From: Rhodocyclaceae bacterium
Lineage (GTDB): Bacteria; Pseudomonadota; Gammaproteobacteria; Burkholderiales; Rhodocyclaceae
DNA length: 64,000 nucleotides
Reading direction: 5' to 3'
NCBI GenBank assembly: GCA_016718525.1
Contig: JADKDD010000002.1
Span: 1,240,001-1,304,000 of the forward strand
Under the pieces are notes generated by a model. The model was not told the origin of the DNA. It did no database searches and saw only the letters and a list, made by a program, of their open reading frames with translations. This document shows, piece after piece, positions 33,015 through 42,168 of this stretch; position 1 is the stretch's first letter; every line of letters starts with the position of its first letter. The translations under genes and the position numbers were made by a program.

Positions 33015-33282
33015 AAGTTGCTGCTTTGCGCGCTGCGGCGTTTGCCAATGGTTTCCAGTGCAATAGGCCAAACAGCAAGGTGAGCACAATGCTGACCGCA
33101 ATCGGACCCTTGTACAGCTTGACGTATTTGTAGCAGACGACAACTTCAATCGCATGCGCAGCAAGCAAGGCTATTGCCCCGTATTGCAGCACGGTTGCCG
33201 AGCCGGCGAGGAAAGTACCGTCAAGTGTTGCCAGCGCCAGCACGTACACCGCTAAACAAATGACTCTCGAAAAGGTATTCAT
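33013..33282 (-). CDS. DUF1145 small membrane protein
   Basis: The 89-residue product has three hydrophobic segments (VICLAVYVLALATL, YGAIALLAAHAIEVVV and GPIAVSIVLTLLFGLL) and the pattern of DUF1145 (YhhL-like) inner-membrane proteins. No function is known. It lies 27 bases downstream of the photolyase gene on the same strand and converges on the amtB terminator. Confidence 0.75.
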   Translation of the reverse strand: MNTFSRVICLAVYVLALATLDGTFLAGSATVLQYGAIALLAAHAIEVVVCYKYVKLYKGPIAVSIVLTLLFGLLHWKPLANAAARKAAT

Positions 33283-33309
33283 AGGGACTCCGGACGGAAA
33301 AAAGAACCG

Positions 33310-34794
33310 TCATGATAAAGCCATCTTGTAGCGCGCGAGCGTGCGTTCTCGCGCCAGCGCATGGTCGATGACCGGGGCAGGGTAGTCGACACCGATTTGC
33401 ACGCCGCACTGAACTTGTTCGTCGTCGCTCATTAACCACGGTGCGTGAATGCGCTTACTCGTAACCTTGGCCAGCTCGGGCACATAGCGACGGATGAATT
33501 TGCCTTCTGTATCAAACTTCTCGGATTGAATCACCGGATTGAATATACGAAACCACGGTTGTGCATCGCACCCGGTTGAAGCCGCCCATTGCCAGCCGCC
33601 ATTGTTCGCTGCCAAATCGAAATCCAGTAGTTTTTCGGCAAACCATGCTTCACCAAGACGCCAGTCCAAGCCAAGATCCTTGCACAAGAACGAGGCGGCA
33701 ACCATGCGCAGGCGATTGTGCATATACCCTGTTTGAAGCAACTGGCGCATTGCCGCGTCAACCAGTGGATAACCGGTTTTGCCGTGCTGCCATGCCACCA
33801 ATAGATCCGGCGCGTTGTCCCACTTCAGTAAATCGAATTGCGGCTTGAAGCAGCCTTTGATGACATGCGGGTTGTGCCACAAAATCGCGTGATAGAAATC
33901 CCGCCAGATGAGTTCCGATAACCATGTTTGCGCACCGCCACTCGGTTGTGCATGCGCATACGCAGTCAACTGTCGAATCGAAATGGTGCCGAACCGCAAA
34001 TGAGTGGAAAGGTATGACGGGCCTTTAACCGCAGGAAAATTTCTGCGCTCGGCGTAATCATCAATGCGCTCGGTGAAGTCCCTAAACAGTGATTGCGCAC
34101 CACTCATGCCCGTTGGCAAATTCAGGCTTTTCAGATTGGTGCTTTCAAAACCAAGTTCCACCAGCGTCGGTATGCGCTCATTGGCCAGCGGCTTTGCCAA
34201 ATGGAGAGAGGTGAAATCAACTGCATGCGGCGCCAGGGTTGTCGGTACAAGCGCCCGCAGCCACGCATTTTTATAGGGCGTAAATACAGAAAATGGTTTG
34301 CCTGCTTGCGTCAGGACCTCAGGTCCTTCAAAAATCACCTGATCCTTAAAGTCACGCCAGTTGGAAACGGCGCGCAGTGTCGGCTTTGCACAGCCGACCC
34401 GTTTCGCAGGCGCAACGCCGTGCTTTGCGAATTCCCCGCTACACCGGCGTCGGACGGCATCATCACGGGCAATTGCAGCAGGTTCATCATCACGATTTAC
34501 ATACACCGCATCGATGCCAAGCGAAGCAACCAGACGCGGAATCTCGTCCACCGGATTGCCATGACGGACAATTAAAGCGCCGCCGTTTTCTCGCAACGAC
34601 GTGTCAAGTTCCACCAATGCGTGGTGGATGAACTCGACGCGGCGATCACTTTTTGGCAGTGACGCAAGTATCGCCGTGTCAAAAACAAATACACAATAGA
34701 CCTGATCGTTCTCCTCCAGGGCATACCGCAAAGCAGCATGATCGTAGCTGCGCAAATCACGTCGAAACCAAACCAGCGCAGTTGCCATCGCCAT
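33310..34794 (-). CDS. phrB: Deoxyribodipyrimidine photolyase PhrB
   Basis: PhrB repairs cyclobutane pyrimidine dimers using blue light. The product begins ALVWFRRDLRSYDHAAL, the antenna-domain signature of photolyases. The FAD-binding domain has SELIWRDFYHAILW, TGYPLVDAAMRQLLQTGYMHNRLRM and WQWAASTGCDAQPWFRIFNP. I chose the ATG at 34794, five bases after GGAG (494 residues); a TTG at 34812 and an ATG at 34788 are alternatives. It is divergent from algH. Confidence 0.94.
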   Translation of the reverse strand: MAMATALVWFRRDLRSYDHAALRYALEENDQVYCVFVFDTAILASLPKSDRRVEFIHHALVELDTSLRENGGALIVRHGNPVDEIPRLVASLGIDAVYVNRDDEPAAIARDDAVRRRCSGEFAKHGVAPAKRVGCAKPTLRAVSNWRDFKDQVIFEGPEVLTQAGKPFSVFTPYKNAWLRALVPTTLAPHAVDFTSLHLAKPLANERIPTLVELGFESTNLKSLNLPTGMSGAQSLFRDFTERIDDYAERRNFPAVKGPSYLSTHLRFGTISIRQLTAYAHAQPSGGAQTWLSELIWRDFYHAILWHNPHVIKGCFKPQFDLLKWDNAPDLLVAWQHGKTGYPLVDAAMRQLLQTGYMHNRLRMVAASFLCKDLGLDWRLGEAWFAEKLLDFDLAANNGGWQWAASTGCDAQPWFRIFNPVIQSEKFDTEGKFIRRYVPELAKVTSKRIHAPWLMSDDEQVQCGVQIGVDYPAPVIDHALARERTLARYKMALS

Positions 34795-34852
34795 CCATTC
34801 TCCGTGCGCCAAAAGACGCTTAGTTCAGCAGGAAAGTCGCCGAGAGATTACA

Positions 34853-35437
34853 ATGCGAGTCGTCATGGAAACAGTCAGCCTCGCCAACCACTTCCTGATC
34901 GCCATGCCGGCCATGGCTGACCCCAGTTTTTCACGCACGCTTACCTACATCTGCGAGCACAACGCCGATGGAGCCATTGGCATCATTGTAAATCGCCCCA
35001 CAGATATGAACCTCGCGAATCTGTTTGAGCGGGTTGATATCAATCTTGAAGCTGGAGCGCCGGAGCAACAATTTGCGGCGCTGCCGGTTTATTTTGGTGG
35101 GCCGGTCCAAACTGATCGAGGCTTCGTGCTGCATCGTCCGGCGGGAGAGTGGCAATCATCGCTGACAGTGAATAGTGAAATTGCGCTTACCAGTTCTCGC
35201 GATATTCTCCTGACCATGGGTAACGCTGCGGTGCCGGCACAAGTCCTGGTAAGTCTGGGCTATGCCGGGTGGACTGCCGGACAACTCGAATGGGAGTTGG
35301 CGCAGAACGCGTGGCTTACTGTTGAGGCCGATCCCGACATTATTTTTGATCTGCCTCCCGAACAGCGATTGCCGGCAGCAATGCAGTCATTGGGTGTGGA
35401 TTTTGCCAACCTCTCCGAAGTCGCCGGGCATGCGTGA
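34853..35437 (+). CDS. algH: YqgE/AlgH family protein
   Basis: The 194-residue protein carries the family pattern ANHFLIAMPAMADPSFSRTLTYICEHN and YFGGPVQTDRGFVLHRP. AlgH was linked to alginate regulation in Pseudomonas, but its molecular function remains open. The gene order algH-ruvX-pyrR-pyrB-pyrC' matches Pseudomonas and many betaproteobacteria. An ATG at 34865 would give the start more usual in relatives. The end overlaps ruvX by eight bases. Confidence 0.9.
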   Translation: MRVVMETVSLANHFLIAMPAMADPSFSRTLTYICEHNADGAIGIIVNRPTDMNLANLFERVDINLEAGAPEQQFAALPVYFGGPVQTDRGFVLHRPAGEWQSSLTVNSEIALTSSRDILLTMGNAAVPAQVLVSLGYAGWTAGQLEWELAQNAWLTVEADPDIIFDLPPEQRLPAAMQSLGVDFANLSEVAGHA

Positions 35438-35897
35438 TGAGACAGTGCTGGCTTTTGATTTTGGCGTGAAGCGCATCGGCGTCGCCATCGGCGAGCGGCG
35501 ATTGGGCGAAGCCCGCGCATTGTTGTTAATTGATGACGAAGCCAACGCGCCGAGATTCGCTGCGATCGGGAAACTGATCAATGAATGGAAGGCAACACGG
35601 CTGATCGTTGGACGCCCGCTTAGCGATGATGGCAGTTGCCATGAATTGACTGCCCGCTGCGAGCGCTTTGCGCACCAACTGGAGGGACGTTTCAAGCTCC
35701 CTGTCAATCTGGTGGACGAGCGATTTAGCTCGCTGGAGGCGGATGCAGCCATCCGCAGCAGCGGTGATCGAAGGACAGCGACCTGGCAACAACGCAAGGC
35801 GATGATTGACGCAGAAGCCGCCCGGGTTATTTTGCAAGCCTGGTTTGACACCAACCCATTCAATGCAGCACCACAGGATGCACATGAACTTACCTGA
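35430..35897 (+). CDS. ruvX: RuvX/YqgF Holliday junction resolvase-like protein
   Basis: The 155-residue product has the RNase H-like start VLAFDFGVKRIGVAIGE with the first catalytic aspartate. LIVGRPLSDDG and VDERFSSLEAD supply the remaining conserved residues, and the C-terminal aspartate is in MIDAEAARVIL. YqgF is implicated in 16S rRNA 5' processing and proposed for junction resolution. I chose the internal ATG at 35430 because it overlaps the algH end and gives the family length. Confidence 0.92.
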   Translation: MRDETVLAFDFGVKRIGVAIGERRLGEARALLLIDDEANAPRFAAIGKLINEWKATRLIVGRPLSDDGSCHELTARCERFAHQLEGRFKLPVNLVDERFSSLEADAAIRSSGDRRTATWQQRKAMIDAEAARVILQAWFDTNPFNAAPQDAHELT

Positions 35898-36378
35898 CGC
35901 TGAGCAATTGCTGACAGCACTGACGGCGCAGTTGAAGCCGACCGTCAATACAAACACCGCCCTCTTGGGTATTCATACCGGAGGAGTGTGGTTGGCTGAG
36001 CGGCTGCACACGAACTTGCAATTGAGCATTCCGATAGGCGCGATGGATGTTGCCTTTTACCGTGATGATTATCATCAGCGCGGGTTGCAGGGGAACACCC
36101 GCAGCTCGCACATTCCGTTCGCGGTGGATGGTGCCAACGTCATCATCGTCGACGATGTGCTTTATACCGGGCGAACGATTCGCGCGGCGATGAACGAGCT
36201 TTTTGATCATGGCCGTCCGACATCGGTGCAACTGGCTGTGCTGGTCGATCGTGGCGGTCGTGAGTTGCCGATTCGCGCAGACTATTGTGCCCATACGACG
36301 AGTCTGCCGGCATCACAAATGCTGGCCCTGGAACGTTCGGACAATGGACATTTGTCGCTTCGGGTTTTAGAAAAATGA
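35884..36378 (+). CDS. pyrR: PyrR regulator / uracil phosphoribosyltransferase
   Basis: The ATG at 35884 gives 164 residues, overlapping ruvX by 14 bases. The PRPP-binding loop is VIIVDDVLYTGRTIRAAM near residue 80-97. DVAFYRDDYHQRG is typical of PyrR. In Gram-positive bacteria PyrR attenuates pyr mRNA. In Pseudomonas-type clusters the homologue precedes pyrBC' and its regulatory role is less clear. No obvious attenuator is visible before pyrB, whose ATG overlaps the pyrR stop. Confidence 0.9.
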   Translation: MNLPDAEQLLTALTAQLKPTVNTNTALLGIHTGGVWLAERLHTNLQLSIPIGAMDVAFYRDDYHQRGLQGNTRSSHIPFAVDGANVIIVDDVLYTGRTIRAAMNELFDHGRPTSVQLAVLVDRGGRELPIRADYCAHTTSLPASQMLALERSDNGHLSLRVLEK

Positions 36379-37361
36379 GCAATACGCTAAGTTTTACGCG
36401 CAATCCGCAGCTCAATCATCAGGGTGAGTTGCAGCATCTGCTGTCGATTGAAGGCTTGCCGCGCGAAATTATCGAACGCATCCTCGACACCGCGGCACCG
36501 TTTACTCTGGTTGCGGAACGCGAGGTTAAAAAAGTCCCTCTGCTACGCGGCAAGAGTGTTTTCAATTTGTTCTTCGAGAATTCCACCCGCACTCGCACCA
36601 CGTTTGAAATCGCCGCCAAACGCCTGTCTGCTGACGTCATCAATCTGAACATCAACACCTCATCTGCCGCCAAAGGCGAGACCCTGCTGGATACGGTGGA
36701 TAACCTTGCCGCCATGCAAGCCGATATGTTCGTCGTCCGCCATGCTGCCAGCGGCGCGCCATACCTGATTGCGCAACATCTGGCCGCATCCGGTCGCAAA
36801 CATATTCATGTGGTGAATGCCGGCGATGGCCGTCATGCGCATCCAACACAAGGCCTGTTGGACATGTACACCATTCGCCATTACAAAAAGGATTTCAGCC
36901 AGCTGACGGTTGCAATTGTCGGTGACATTCTGCATTCACGCGTCGCCCGCAGTCAGATTCATGGCCTAACGACACTCGGCGTACCGGAGGTGCGTGTCAT
37001 TGCGCCACGGACACTATTGCCAACCGGAGTTGAACGTATGGGAGTGCGCGTATTTACGGACATGCAGGAGGGCTTGCGCGGTGCCGATGTGGTGATGATG
37101 TTGCGTCTGCAAAACGAACGCATGCAGGGGGCTCTCCTGCCAAGCTCGCAGGAATATTTCAAGTCGTATGGACTCACGCCGGAGAAACTTGCGCTGGCCA
37201 AGCCGGATGCCATAGTCATGCATCCGGGACCGATGAATCGCGGTGTTGAAATCGATTCCAGTGTCGCCGATGGATCACAAGCGGTGATCCTGCCCCAAGT
37301 CAGCTTCGGGATAGCGGTGAGGATGGCCGTCATGGCGATGCTCGGCGGAGGTAGCCAATGA
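36375..37361 (+). CDS. pyrB: Aspartate carbamoyltransferase catalytic subunit PyrB
   Basis: PyrB condenses carbamoyl phosphate with aspartate in pyrimidine synthesis. The carbamoyl-phosphate loop FFENSTRTRTTFEIAAKRL lies near residue 63-81. GDGRHAHPTQGLLDMYTI and HPGPMNRGVEI are further active-site signatures. It has 328 residues. Tight ATGA overlaps with pyrR and pyrC' indicate coupling. The pairing with an inactive dihydroorotase matches the Pseudomonas-type ATCase complex. Confidence 0.95.
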   Translation: MSNTLSFTRNPQLNHQGELQHLLSIEGLPREIIERILDTAAPFTLVAEREVKKVPLLRGKSVFNLFFENSTRTRTTFEIAAKRLSADVINLNINTSSAAKGETLLDTVDNLAAMQADMFVVRHAASGAPYLIAQHLAASGRKHIHVVNAGDGRHAHPTQGLLDMYTIRHYKKDFSQLTVAIVGDILHSRVARSQIHGLTTLGVPEVRVIAPRTLLPTGVERMGVRVFTDMQEGLRGADVVMMLRLQNERMQGALLPSSQEYFKSYGLTPEKLALAKPDAIVMHPGPMNRGVEIDSSVADGSQAVILPQVSFGIAVRMAVMAMLGGGSQ

Positions 37362-38656
37362 CTAAAACAATGAAGCTGCACATCAAAGGCGGACGGCTGA
37401 TCGATCCGGCCAATGGCATCGACAAACGTAGCGACCTGTTCATCGCTGATGGATTGATAGTTGGTGCTGGTGACACGCCGCCAAAGGGATTTGAGGCGAG
37501 CAGCACCCTGGACGCCACGGGCTGCATTGTATGTCCGGGTCTGGTTGACCTATGCGCACGCTTGCGTGAGCCGGGTTTCGAATACAAAGCAACGCTGCAG
37601 TCCGAAATGGCAGCAGCAGTTGCAGGCGGCGTCACTCGTCTGTCTTGTCCGCCGGACACCGATCCTCCGCTCGACGAGCCGGGCTTGGTCCAAATGCTCA
37701 CGCATCGGGCGCGCCTGCCCGGATTTGCCACAGTTCATCCGGTTGGCGCATTGACCGTTCAACTCGCCGGCGAACGTCTGGTCGAAATGGCCGAACTGTT
37801 TGATGCCGGGTGCGTGGCCTTCGAACAGGCCAGTCGCAGCATTGTTGATACCCAGGTCTTGTTACGCGCCATGCAATATGCGGCGACCTTTGACTTTCCA
37901 ATATGGCTACAGGCGCAGGATAGCTTTCTGTCGCGCAAAGGCGTGGCGCACGATGGTGAGGTAGCCGCACGCCTTGGTCTCGTGGGGATTCCTGTCGCCG
38001 CCGAGACGATTGCATTGGCGACAATTTTGCACCTTGCGCAGGAGACCGGGGCGCGGGTTCATATCCGCAGAATTTCATCTGCCGCGGCATTGGAGATGCT
38101 GGTCGCGGCTCGCGCCAGCGGCATCAACGCTACCTGCGACGTCACAATTAATCATCTGCACCTGACCGACGCGGATATCGGTTACTTTAATCCGCATGCG
38201 CGGCTTGATCCTCCACTAAGGAGCTCGCGCGATCGGGATGCATTGCGCGCGGGACTCTGCAGCGGAGCGATTGACGCCCTGTGTTCTGATCACACGCCGG
38301 TCGATGATGACGGCAAACAAGTACCGTTTGAGGAAGCAGAACCCGGCGCCACCGGGCTGGAATTGTTGCTGCCACTCTGTTTGAAATGGGCTCAGGAAAC
38401 CAAGCTCCCACTGCTTACCGCGCTGGCGCGCGTCACCACTGGGCCGGCAAAGATACTCGGGCGACATGAGGCAACACTGTCGGTTGGTCAGGCAGCAGAC
38501 GTTTGTGTCTTTGACCCCAAAGCAATGGCGATGGTTTGTCGCGAGAATCTCAAAAGCCAGGGAAGAAATACGCCATTTCTTGGCGTTGAGCTGCCTGGTC
38601 GCGTGCGCTACACGCTGATTGACGGCGTCCTTGCCTACGATGCCGGCTTGAGCTGA
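37358..38656 (+). CDS. pyrC': Non-catalytic dihydroorotase-like subunit PyrC'
   Basis: The 432-residue amidohydrolase fold resembles class I dihydroorotases. However, the metal-binding HxH of the first strand is replaced: the segment reads CPGLVDLCARLREPGFE instead of the usual HVH/HFREPG type. The later aspartate in CSDHTPVD remains. In Pseudomonas such PyrC' proteins lack activity and are required to assemble ATCase with PyrB. GGAGG precedes the ATG, which overlaps the pyrB stop. A repeat copy encodes IVGAGDTPPK. The end overlaps yggU, on the other strand, by 22 bases. Confidence 0.88.
   Translation: MTKTMKLHIKGGRLIDPANGIDKRSDLFIADGLIVGAGDTPPKGFEASSTLDATGCIVCPGLVDLCARLREPGFEYKATLQSEMAAAVAGGVTRLSCPPDTDPPLDEPGLVQMLTHRARLPGFATVHPVGALTVQLAGERLVEMAELFDAGCVAFEQASRSIVDTQVLLRAMQYAATFDFPIWLQAQDSFLSRKGVAHDGEVAARLGLVGIPVAAETIALATILHLAQETGARVHIRRISSAAALEMLVAARASGINATCDVTINHLHLTDADIGYFNPHARLDPPLRSSRDRDALRAGLCSGAIDALCSDHTPVDDDGKQVPFEEAEPGATGLELLLPLCLKWAQETKLPLLTALARVTTGPAKILGRHEATLSVGQAADVCVFDPKAMAMVCRENLKSQGRNTPFLGVELPGRVRYTLIDGVLAYDAGLS
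37459..37480 (-). repeat. Short dispersed repeat copy inside pyrC'
   Basis: Plus strand reads AGTTGGTGCTGGTGACACG then CCG. It is translated forward as VGAGDTP in a loop near residue 35-42. Confidence 0.75.
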
Positions 38657-38928
38657 GCGCGGACGGTCGCCGCGGCAATTTCGGCGACACGCACCCGTTT
38701 TGAACGTGCGGTACTGCCGCTGATGAGTACCACCGAACTTTTGCCGATGCCGAGTTGTTGCGCAATGAATTTCAGCAAACACTGGTTGGCCTTTCCGTCG
38801 ACTGGGGGAGCGGCAAGACGTATTTTCAGCGCATCGCCATGCACGCCAACCACCCCGGTTTTCTTGGCGCCCGGTTGAACGTGCAAGCATAGGATGACTG
38901 CATCTCCGTCAGTCTCTAGCCACGGCAT
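38635..38928 (-). CDS. YggU (DUF167) family protein
   Basis: The 97-residue product has the DUF167 core, including VQPGAKKTGVVGVHGD and KIRLAAPPVDGKANQCLLKF, which corresponds to the conserved PPVDGKAN segment. The function is unknown. I chose the ATG at 38928; a TTG at 38934 is an alternative. It follows yggT directly in the yggS-proC-yggT-yggU cluster. Confidence 0.88.
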   Translation of the reverse strand: MPWLETDGDAVILCLHVQPGAKKTGVVGVHGDALKIRLAAPPVDGKANQCLLKFIAQQLGIGKSSVVLISGSTARSKRVRVAEIAAATVRAQLKPAS

Positions 38929-38930
38929 CG

Positions 38931-39497
38931 TCAAAAATAGAGAGTGAAGTACGCCCGCAGACTTGCCAGAAGCATGAGAGCGATTTGCAGCAATACGAAT
39001 AGCGCCAAGGGCGACAAGTCAACGCCGCCGATTGGCGGGATCACGCGCTGAAAAGGCCGCAACATTGGTCGAGCCAGACTATTAAATAATCCTGCCATCG
39101 GTGCGTGTGGATTAACCCAGGAAAAAATCGCAGCGACGAACACCACGGCGAAAGCCATGTAGAGCAGAATCTTAATTACTTCAAGCAATGCGACGATCGC
39201 CATCCCAGTTGGTGCTGGTGAGACGCCGTTAAGGCCGCTACTAATCGTGACAGCGACCAAAAAATAAGCCAGTTGCCAAAACCACGCAAGCAACAGACTA
39301 GCCAGGTCATGACCAAACAAGCCGGGGATCACGCGCCGCGCTGGTAATACCATCCAGTTGGTCACCGCCATCACGAATTGCCCTGGCGGGTTTCGAAATG
39401 ATGCACGAGCAAACTGCAGCGCGAACCGTGCCAATAGCGCAATCGACAGGAAATCACACACGGTATTAAGCACGAAAAGAAAAATCTGGCTAAGCAT
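38931..39497 (-). CDS. YggT family membrane protein
   Basis: The ATG at 39497 overlaps the end of proC by eight bases and gives 188 residues. The protein has two YggT-type halves, each with membrane helices and an amphipathic segment (FARASFRNPPGQFVMAVTNW, then NSLARPMLRPFQRVIPPIGG). YggT is linked to osmotic stress and, in some bacteria, division-plane or cell-shape functions. A short repeat copy encodes NGVSPAPTG in the loop between halves. Confidence 0.88.
   Translation of the reverse strand: MLSQIFLFVLNTVCDFLSIALLARFALQFARASFRNPPGQFVMAVTNWMVLPARRVIPGLFGHDLASLLLAWFWQLAYFLVAVTISSGLNGVSPAPTGMAIVALLEVIKILLYMAFAVVFVAAIFSWVNPHAPMAGLFNSLARPMLRPFQRVIPPIGGVDLSPLALFVLLQIALMLLASLRAYFTLYF
39205..39230 (-). 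repeat. Short dispersed repeat copy inside yggT
   Basis: CCAGTTGGTGCTGGTGAGAC then GCCGTT over 26 bases. On the minus strand it encodes NGVSPAPTG. Confidence 0.8.
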
Positions 39498-40323
39498 GGC
39501 CGGAGGCTCCCGCGTCGCGACCCAATGAATCGCCAAGCTCGCGTCCGCGGAGCGCCGCAGCTTCTATTCCCTGCGCAATCTCGGCGGCAATTCCGCTGAC
39601 CGCAAACGATTTCAACGCAGCTTCGGTTGTGCCGCCTTTGGAGGTCACTTGCTGACGTAATGTGCTGATGGATTCGGCGCTTTGCGCTGCCAATTGTGTC
39701 GCGCCGAGAAAAGTTTCCATGGTCAGCTTGCGTGCGGCTGGCTCGTCAAAGCCAAGTTGTCGTGCAGCGGCTTCCACCGCCTCGATAAAGTAGAAGACAT
39801 AGGCCGGACCGCTGCCGGAAATCGCTGTGACTGCATCAATCTGAGCTTCATCCTGAAGCCACAGGATGCTTCCAACGGCATTCAATACTCGCTCGGCATT
39901 CAATCGACCACTTTGATCAACGCTCGGATCCGCAAACAATCCGGAGACTCCTTTACCGATTAAGGCCGGTGTATTAGGCATCGCTCTGGCCAGCCGGAGA
40001 TATCCCCCGAGCCAACGCGAAATGTCGGCCAAACGAATTCCGGCGGCAATGCTGACAACCAATTGCTGTTCTAGTTTCCCGTAGAGCGGCGTCAGCGCCT
40101 CGCGCATTTGCTGGGGCTTGACGGCCAGCACGACGGTGTCGCAAAGCAGGCTCGACGCATCGACCGCGGTCACACACCTCACACCGAATTGTTGGCTGAG
40201 TGTTTCATGCAATTCTGCAAAGGGCTCCACAACCTGCATACCTGAAGGTGAATACCCTTGCCCAATCAAACCGCCAAGCAGCGCTTTGGCCATATTGCCG
40301 CCGCCAATAAAGGTAATTCGCAT
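39490..40323 (-). CDS. proC: Pyrroline-5-carboxylate reductase ProC
   Basis: ProC makes proline from pyrroline-5-carboxylate. The 277-residue protein has the dinucleotide fold RITFIGGGNMAKALLGGLI, the segment VVLAVKPQQM, MPNTPALIGKG, and the C-terminal signature LRQQVTSKGGTTEAAL. Its ATG abuts the yggS stop, and its end overlaps yggT. Confidence 0.95.
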   Translation of the reverse strand: MRITFIGGGNMAKALLGGLIGQGYSPSGMQVVEPFAELHETLSQQFGVRCVTAVDASSLLCDTVVLAVKPQQMREALTPLYGKLEQQLVVSIAAGIRLADISRWLGGYLRLARAMPNTPALIGKGVSGLFADPSVDQSGRLNAERVLNAVGSILWLQDEAQIDAVTAISGSGPAYVFYFIEAVEAAARQLGFDEPAARKLTMETFLGATQLAAQSAESISTLRQQVTSKGGTTEAALKSFAVSGIAAEIAQGIEAAALRGRELGDSLGRDAGASGHA

Positions 40324-41007
40324 TTACTGCCTTTCCCCGAAAATTGCTGTTCCTATGCGCACGATGGTCGATCCTTCGCTTATCGCGGCCTCCAAGTCAT
40401 GTGACATTCCCATCGACAATGTGTCCAGCTCCAGGCCGTGACGATTGATTTCGGTTTTGACTTCTCGCAACATAGCAAACTGTTGGCGTTGAACGGCGGT
40501 TTCGGTCGTTGCGGCTGGTATCGCCATTAACCCACGCAGGCTCAAGTTTGGCAGATTGCTTACATCGCGCGCCAATTGAAGCGCGTGCTCTGGACTTACG
40601 CCGCCCTTTGATGATTCACCGGAGACATTGACCTGAAGACAGATTTTAAGTGCAGGAAACCCGGGTGGTCGCTGGTTGTCCAAGCGTTGCGCGGTCTTTA
40701 AATTGTCAATCGAATGAACCCAGGCGAAGTTGCCGGCAACCAATTTGGTTTTATTGTTTTGCAAGGGGCCGATGAAATGCCATTCAACCGTTTCCGAGCC
40801 CAATGCGGCTATCTTTTCTATGGCTTCTTGCACATAATTTTCACCAAAATGCCTTTGCTGCGCGGCAATGGCTTGTGAAATGCAGCTCGCAGGCCAGGTT
40901 TTTGAAACGGCCAATAACTGGACCGATTCGGGCGCACGGCCAGCATCGGTGCAGGCCGCAAAAATACGCGCGCGAACAGCTTGCAAGTTGGCGGCGATTG
41001 ATGTCAT
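40324..41007 (-). CDS. YggS/PLPBP pyridoxal phosphate homeostasis protein
   Basis: I chose the ATG at 41007, giving 227 residues. The PLP lysine lies in LLAVSKTWPA, and HFGENYVQEA and WHFIGPLQNNKTK are family signatures. SMGMSHDLEAAISEGSTIVRIGTAIFG is the phosphate-binding C-terminus. The protein binds PLP and buffers its supply. It heads the cluster with proC, yggT and yggU and is divergent from pilT, with 46 bases between starts. Confidence 0.93.
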   Translation of the reverse strand: MTSIAANLQAVRARIFAACTDAGRAPESVQLLAVSKTWPASCISQAIAAQQRHFGENYVQEAIEKIAALGSETVEWHFIGPLQNNKTKLVAGNFAWVHSIDNLKTAQRLDNQRPPGFPALKICLQVNVSGESSKGGVSPEHALQLARDVSNLPNLSLRGLMAIPAATTETAVQRQQFAMLREVKTEINRHGLELDTLSMGMSHDLEAAISEGSTIVRIGTAIFGERQ

Positions 41008-41053
41008 ATAGTGGTTAAAGTATACCTGTAGCGAACACAAGGAGAAACGAGCA

Positions 41054-42097
41054 ATGGACATTACCGAACTGCTGACGTTTGTGGTTAAAAATAAGGCGTC
41101 TGACCTCCACCTTTCATCCGGCTTGCCGCCGATGATTCGTGTGCATGGCGACATTCGCCGGATCAATCTGCCGGCCATGGAGCACAAGGAAGTTCATAGC
41201 ATGTTGTATGACATCATGAATGATGGACAGCGCAAGTTTTACGAAGAAAATCTCGAGCTCGACTTTTCCTTTGCCATCCCGAATCTGGCACGCTTCCGCG
41301 TCAATGCATTTGTCCAAAATCGCGGTGCAGCCGCAGTGTTGCGGACTATTCCGTCCAAGATTATGTCGCTTGAGGAACTCAAGTGCCCGAAGATTTTTGA
41401 GGAGCTTGCCGATCAGCCGCGCGGAATCGTGCTGGTGACAGGGCCGACCGGTTCCGGTAAATCGACCACACTGGCAGCGATGGTCAATCACAAGAATGAA
41501 GTAGAACGTGGACATATCTTGACCGTTGAAGATCCGATCGAATTTGTGCACGAATCAAAGAGCTGCCTGATTAACCAGCGCGAAGTCGGACCGCACACGC
41601 TTTCGTTTAACAATGCATTGCGCTCAGCATTGCGGGAGGATCCGGACGTCATTCTGGTCGGTGAAATGCGTGACCTGGAAACCATCCGTCTGGCACTGTC
41701 CGGTGCCGAAACCGGTCACCTGGTATTTGGCACTTTGCATACGTCGAGCGCGGCCAAGACGATTGACCGGATTATCGATGTTTTCCCTGCCGCCGAAAAG
41801 GAAATGGTCAGGGCAATGTTGTCAGAGTCACTGAAGGCGGTGATCTCGCAGACGTTATGTAAAACCATGGATGGCAACGGACGGGTGGCGGCGCACGAGA
41901 TCATGGTTGGCACGCCGGCGATCCGTAACTTGATCCGTGAAGCCAAAGTTGCTCAAATGTATTCAGCAATTCAAACCGGCCAACAATTCGGGATGCAAAC
42001 GTTGGATCAAAATCTTCAGGACTTGGTCAAGCGCAAGATCATCAGTCCTAGCGAAGCGCGTAGTAAGGCCGCGAACAAGGACAATTTCCCCGGTTGA
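41054..42097 (+). CDS. pilT: Type IV pilus retraction ATPase PilT
   Basis: PilT retracts type IV pili for twitching and DNA uptake. The 347-residue protein has Walker A GPTGSGKSTT near residue 131-140, the acid-rich VEDPIEFVH, Walker B DPDVILVGEMRDLETI, and the C-terminal AIRNLIRE motif needed for retraction. AAGGAG precedes the ATG. Confidence 0.96.
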   Translation: MDITELLTFVVKNKASDLHLSSGLPPMIRVHGDIRRINLPAMEHKEVHSMLYDIMNDGQRKFYEENLELDFSFAIPNLARFRVNAFVQNRGAAAVLRTIPSKIMSLEELKCPKIFEELADQPRGIVLVTGPTGSGKSTTLAAMVNHKNEVERGHILTVEDPIEFVHESKSCLINQREVGPHTLSFNNALRSALREDPDVILVGEMRDLETIRLALSGAETGHLVFGTLHTSSAAKTIDRIIDVFPAAEKEMVRAMLSESLKAVISQTLCKTMDGNGRVAAHEIMVGTPAIRNLIREAKVAQMYSAIQTGQQFGMQTLDQNLQDLVKRKIISPSEARSKAANKDNFPG

Positions 42098-42168
42098 TAT
42101 AGATATATTTTTCGGATAGCTGTGACACTATCTCAACTGCCGTACAACGCTACACAAAGGAATGAATA

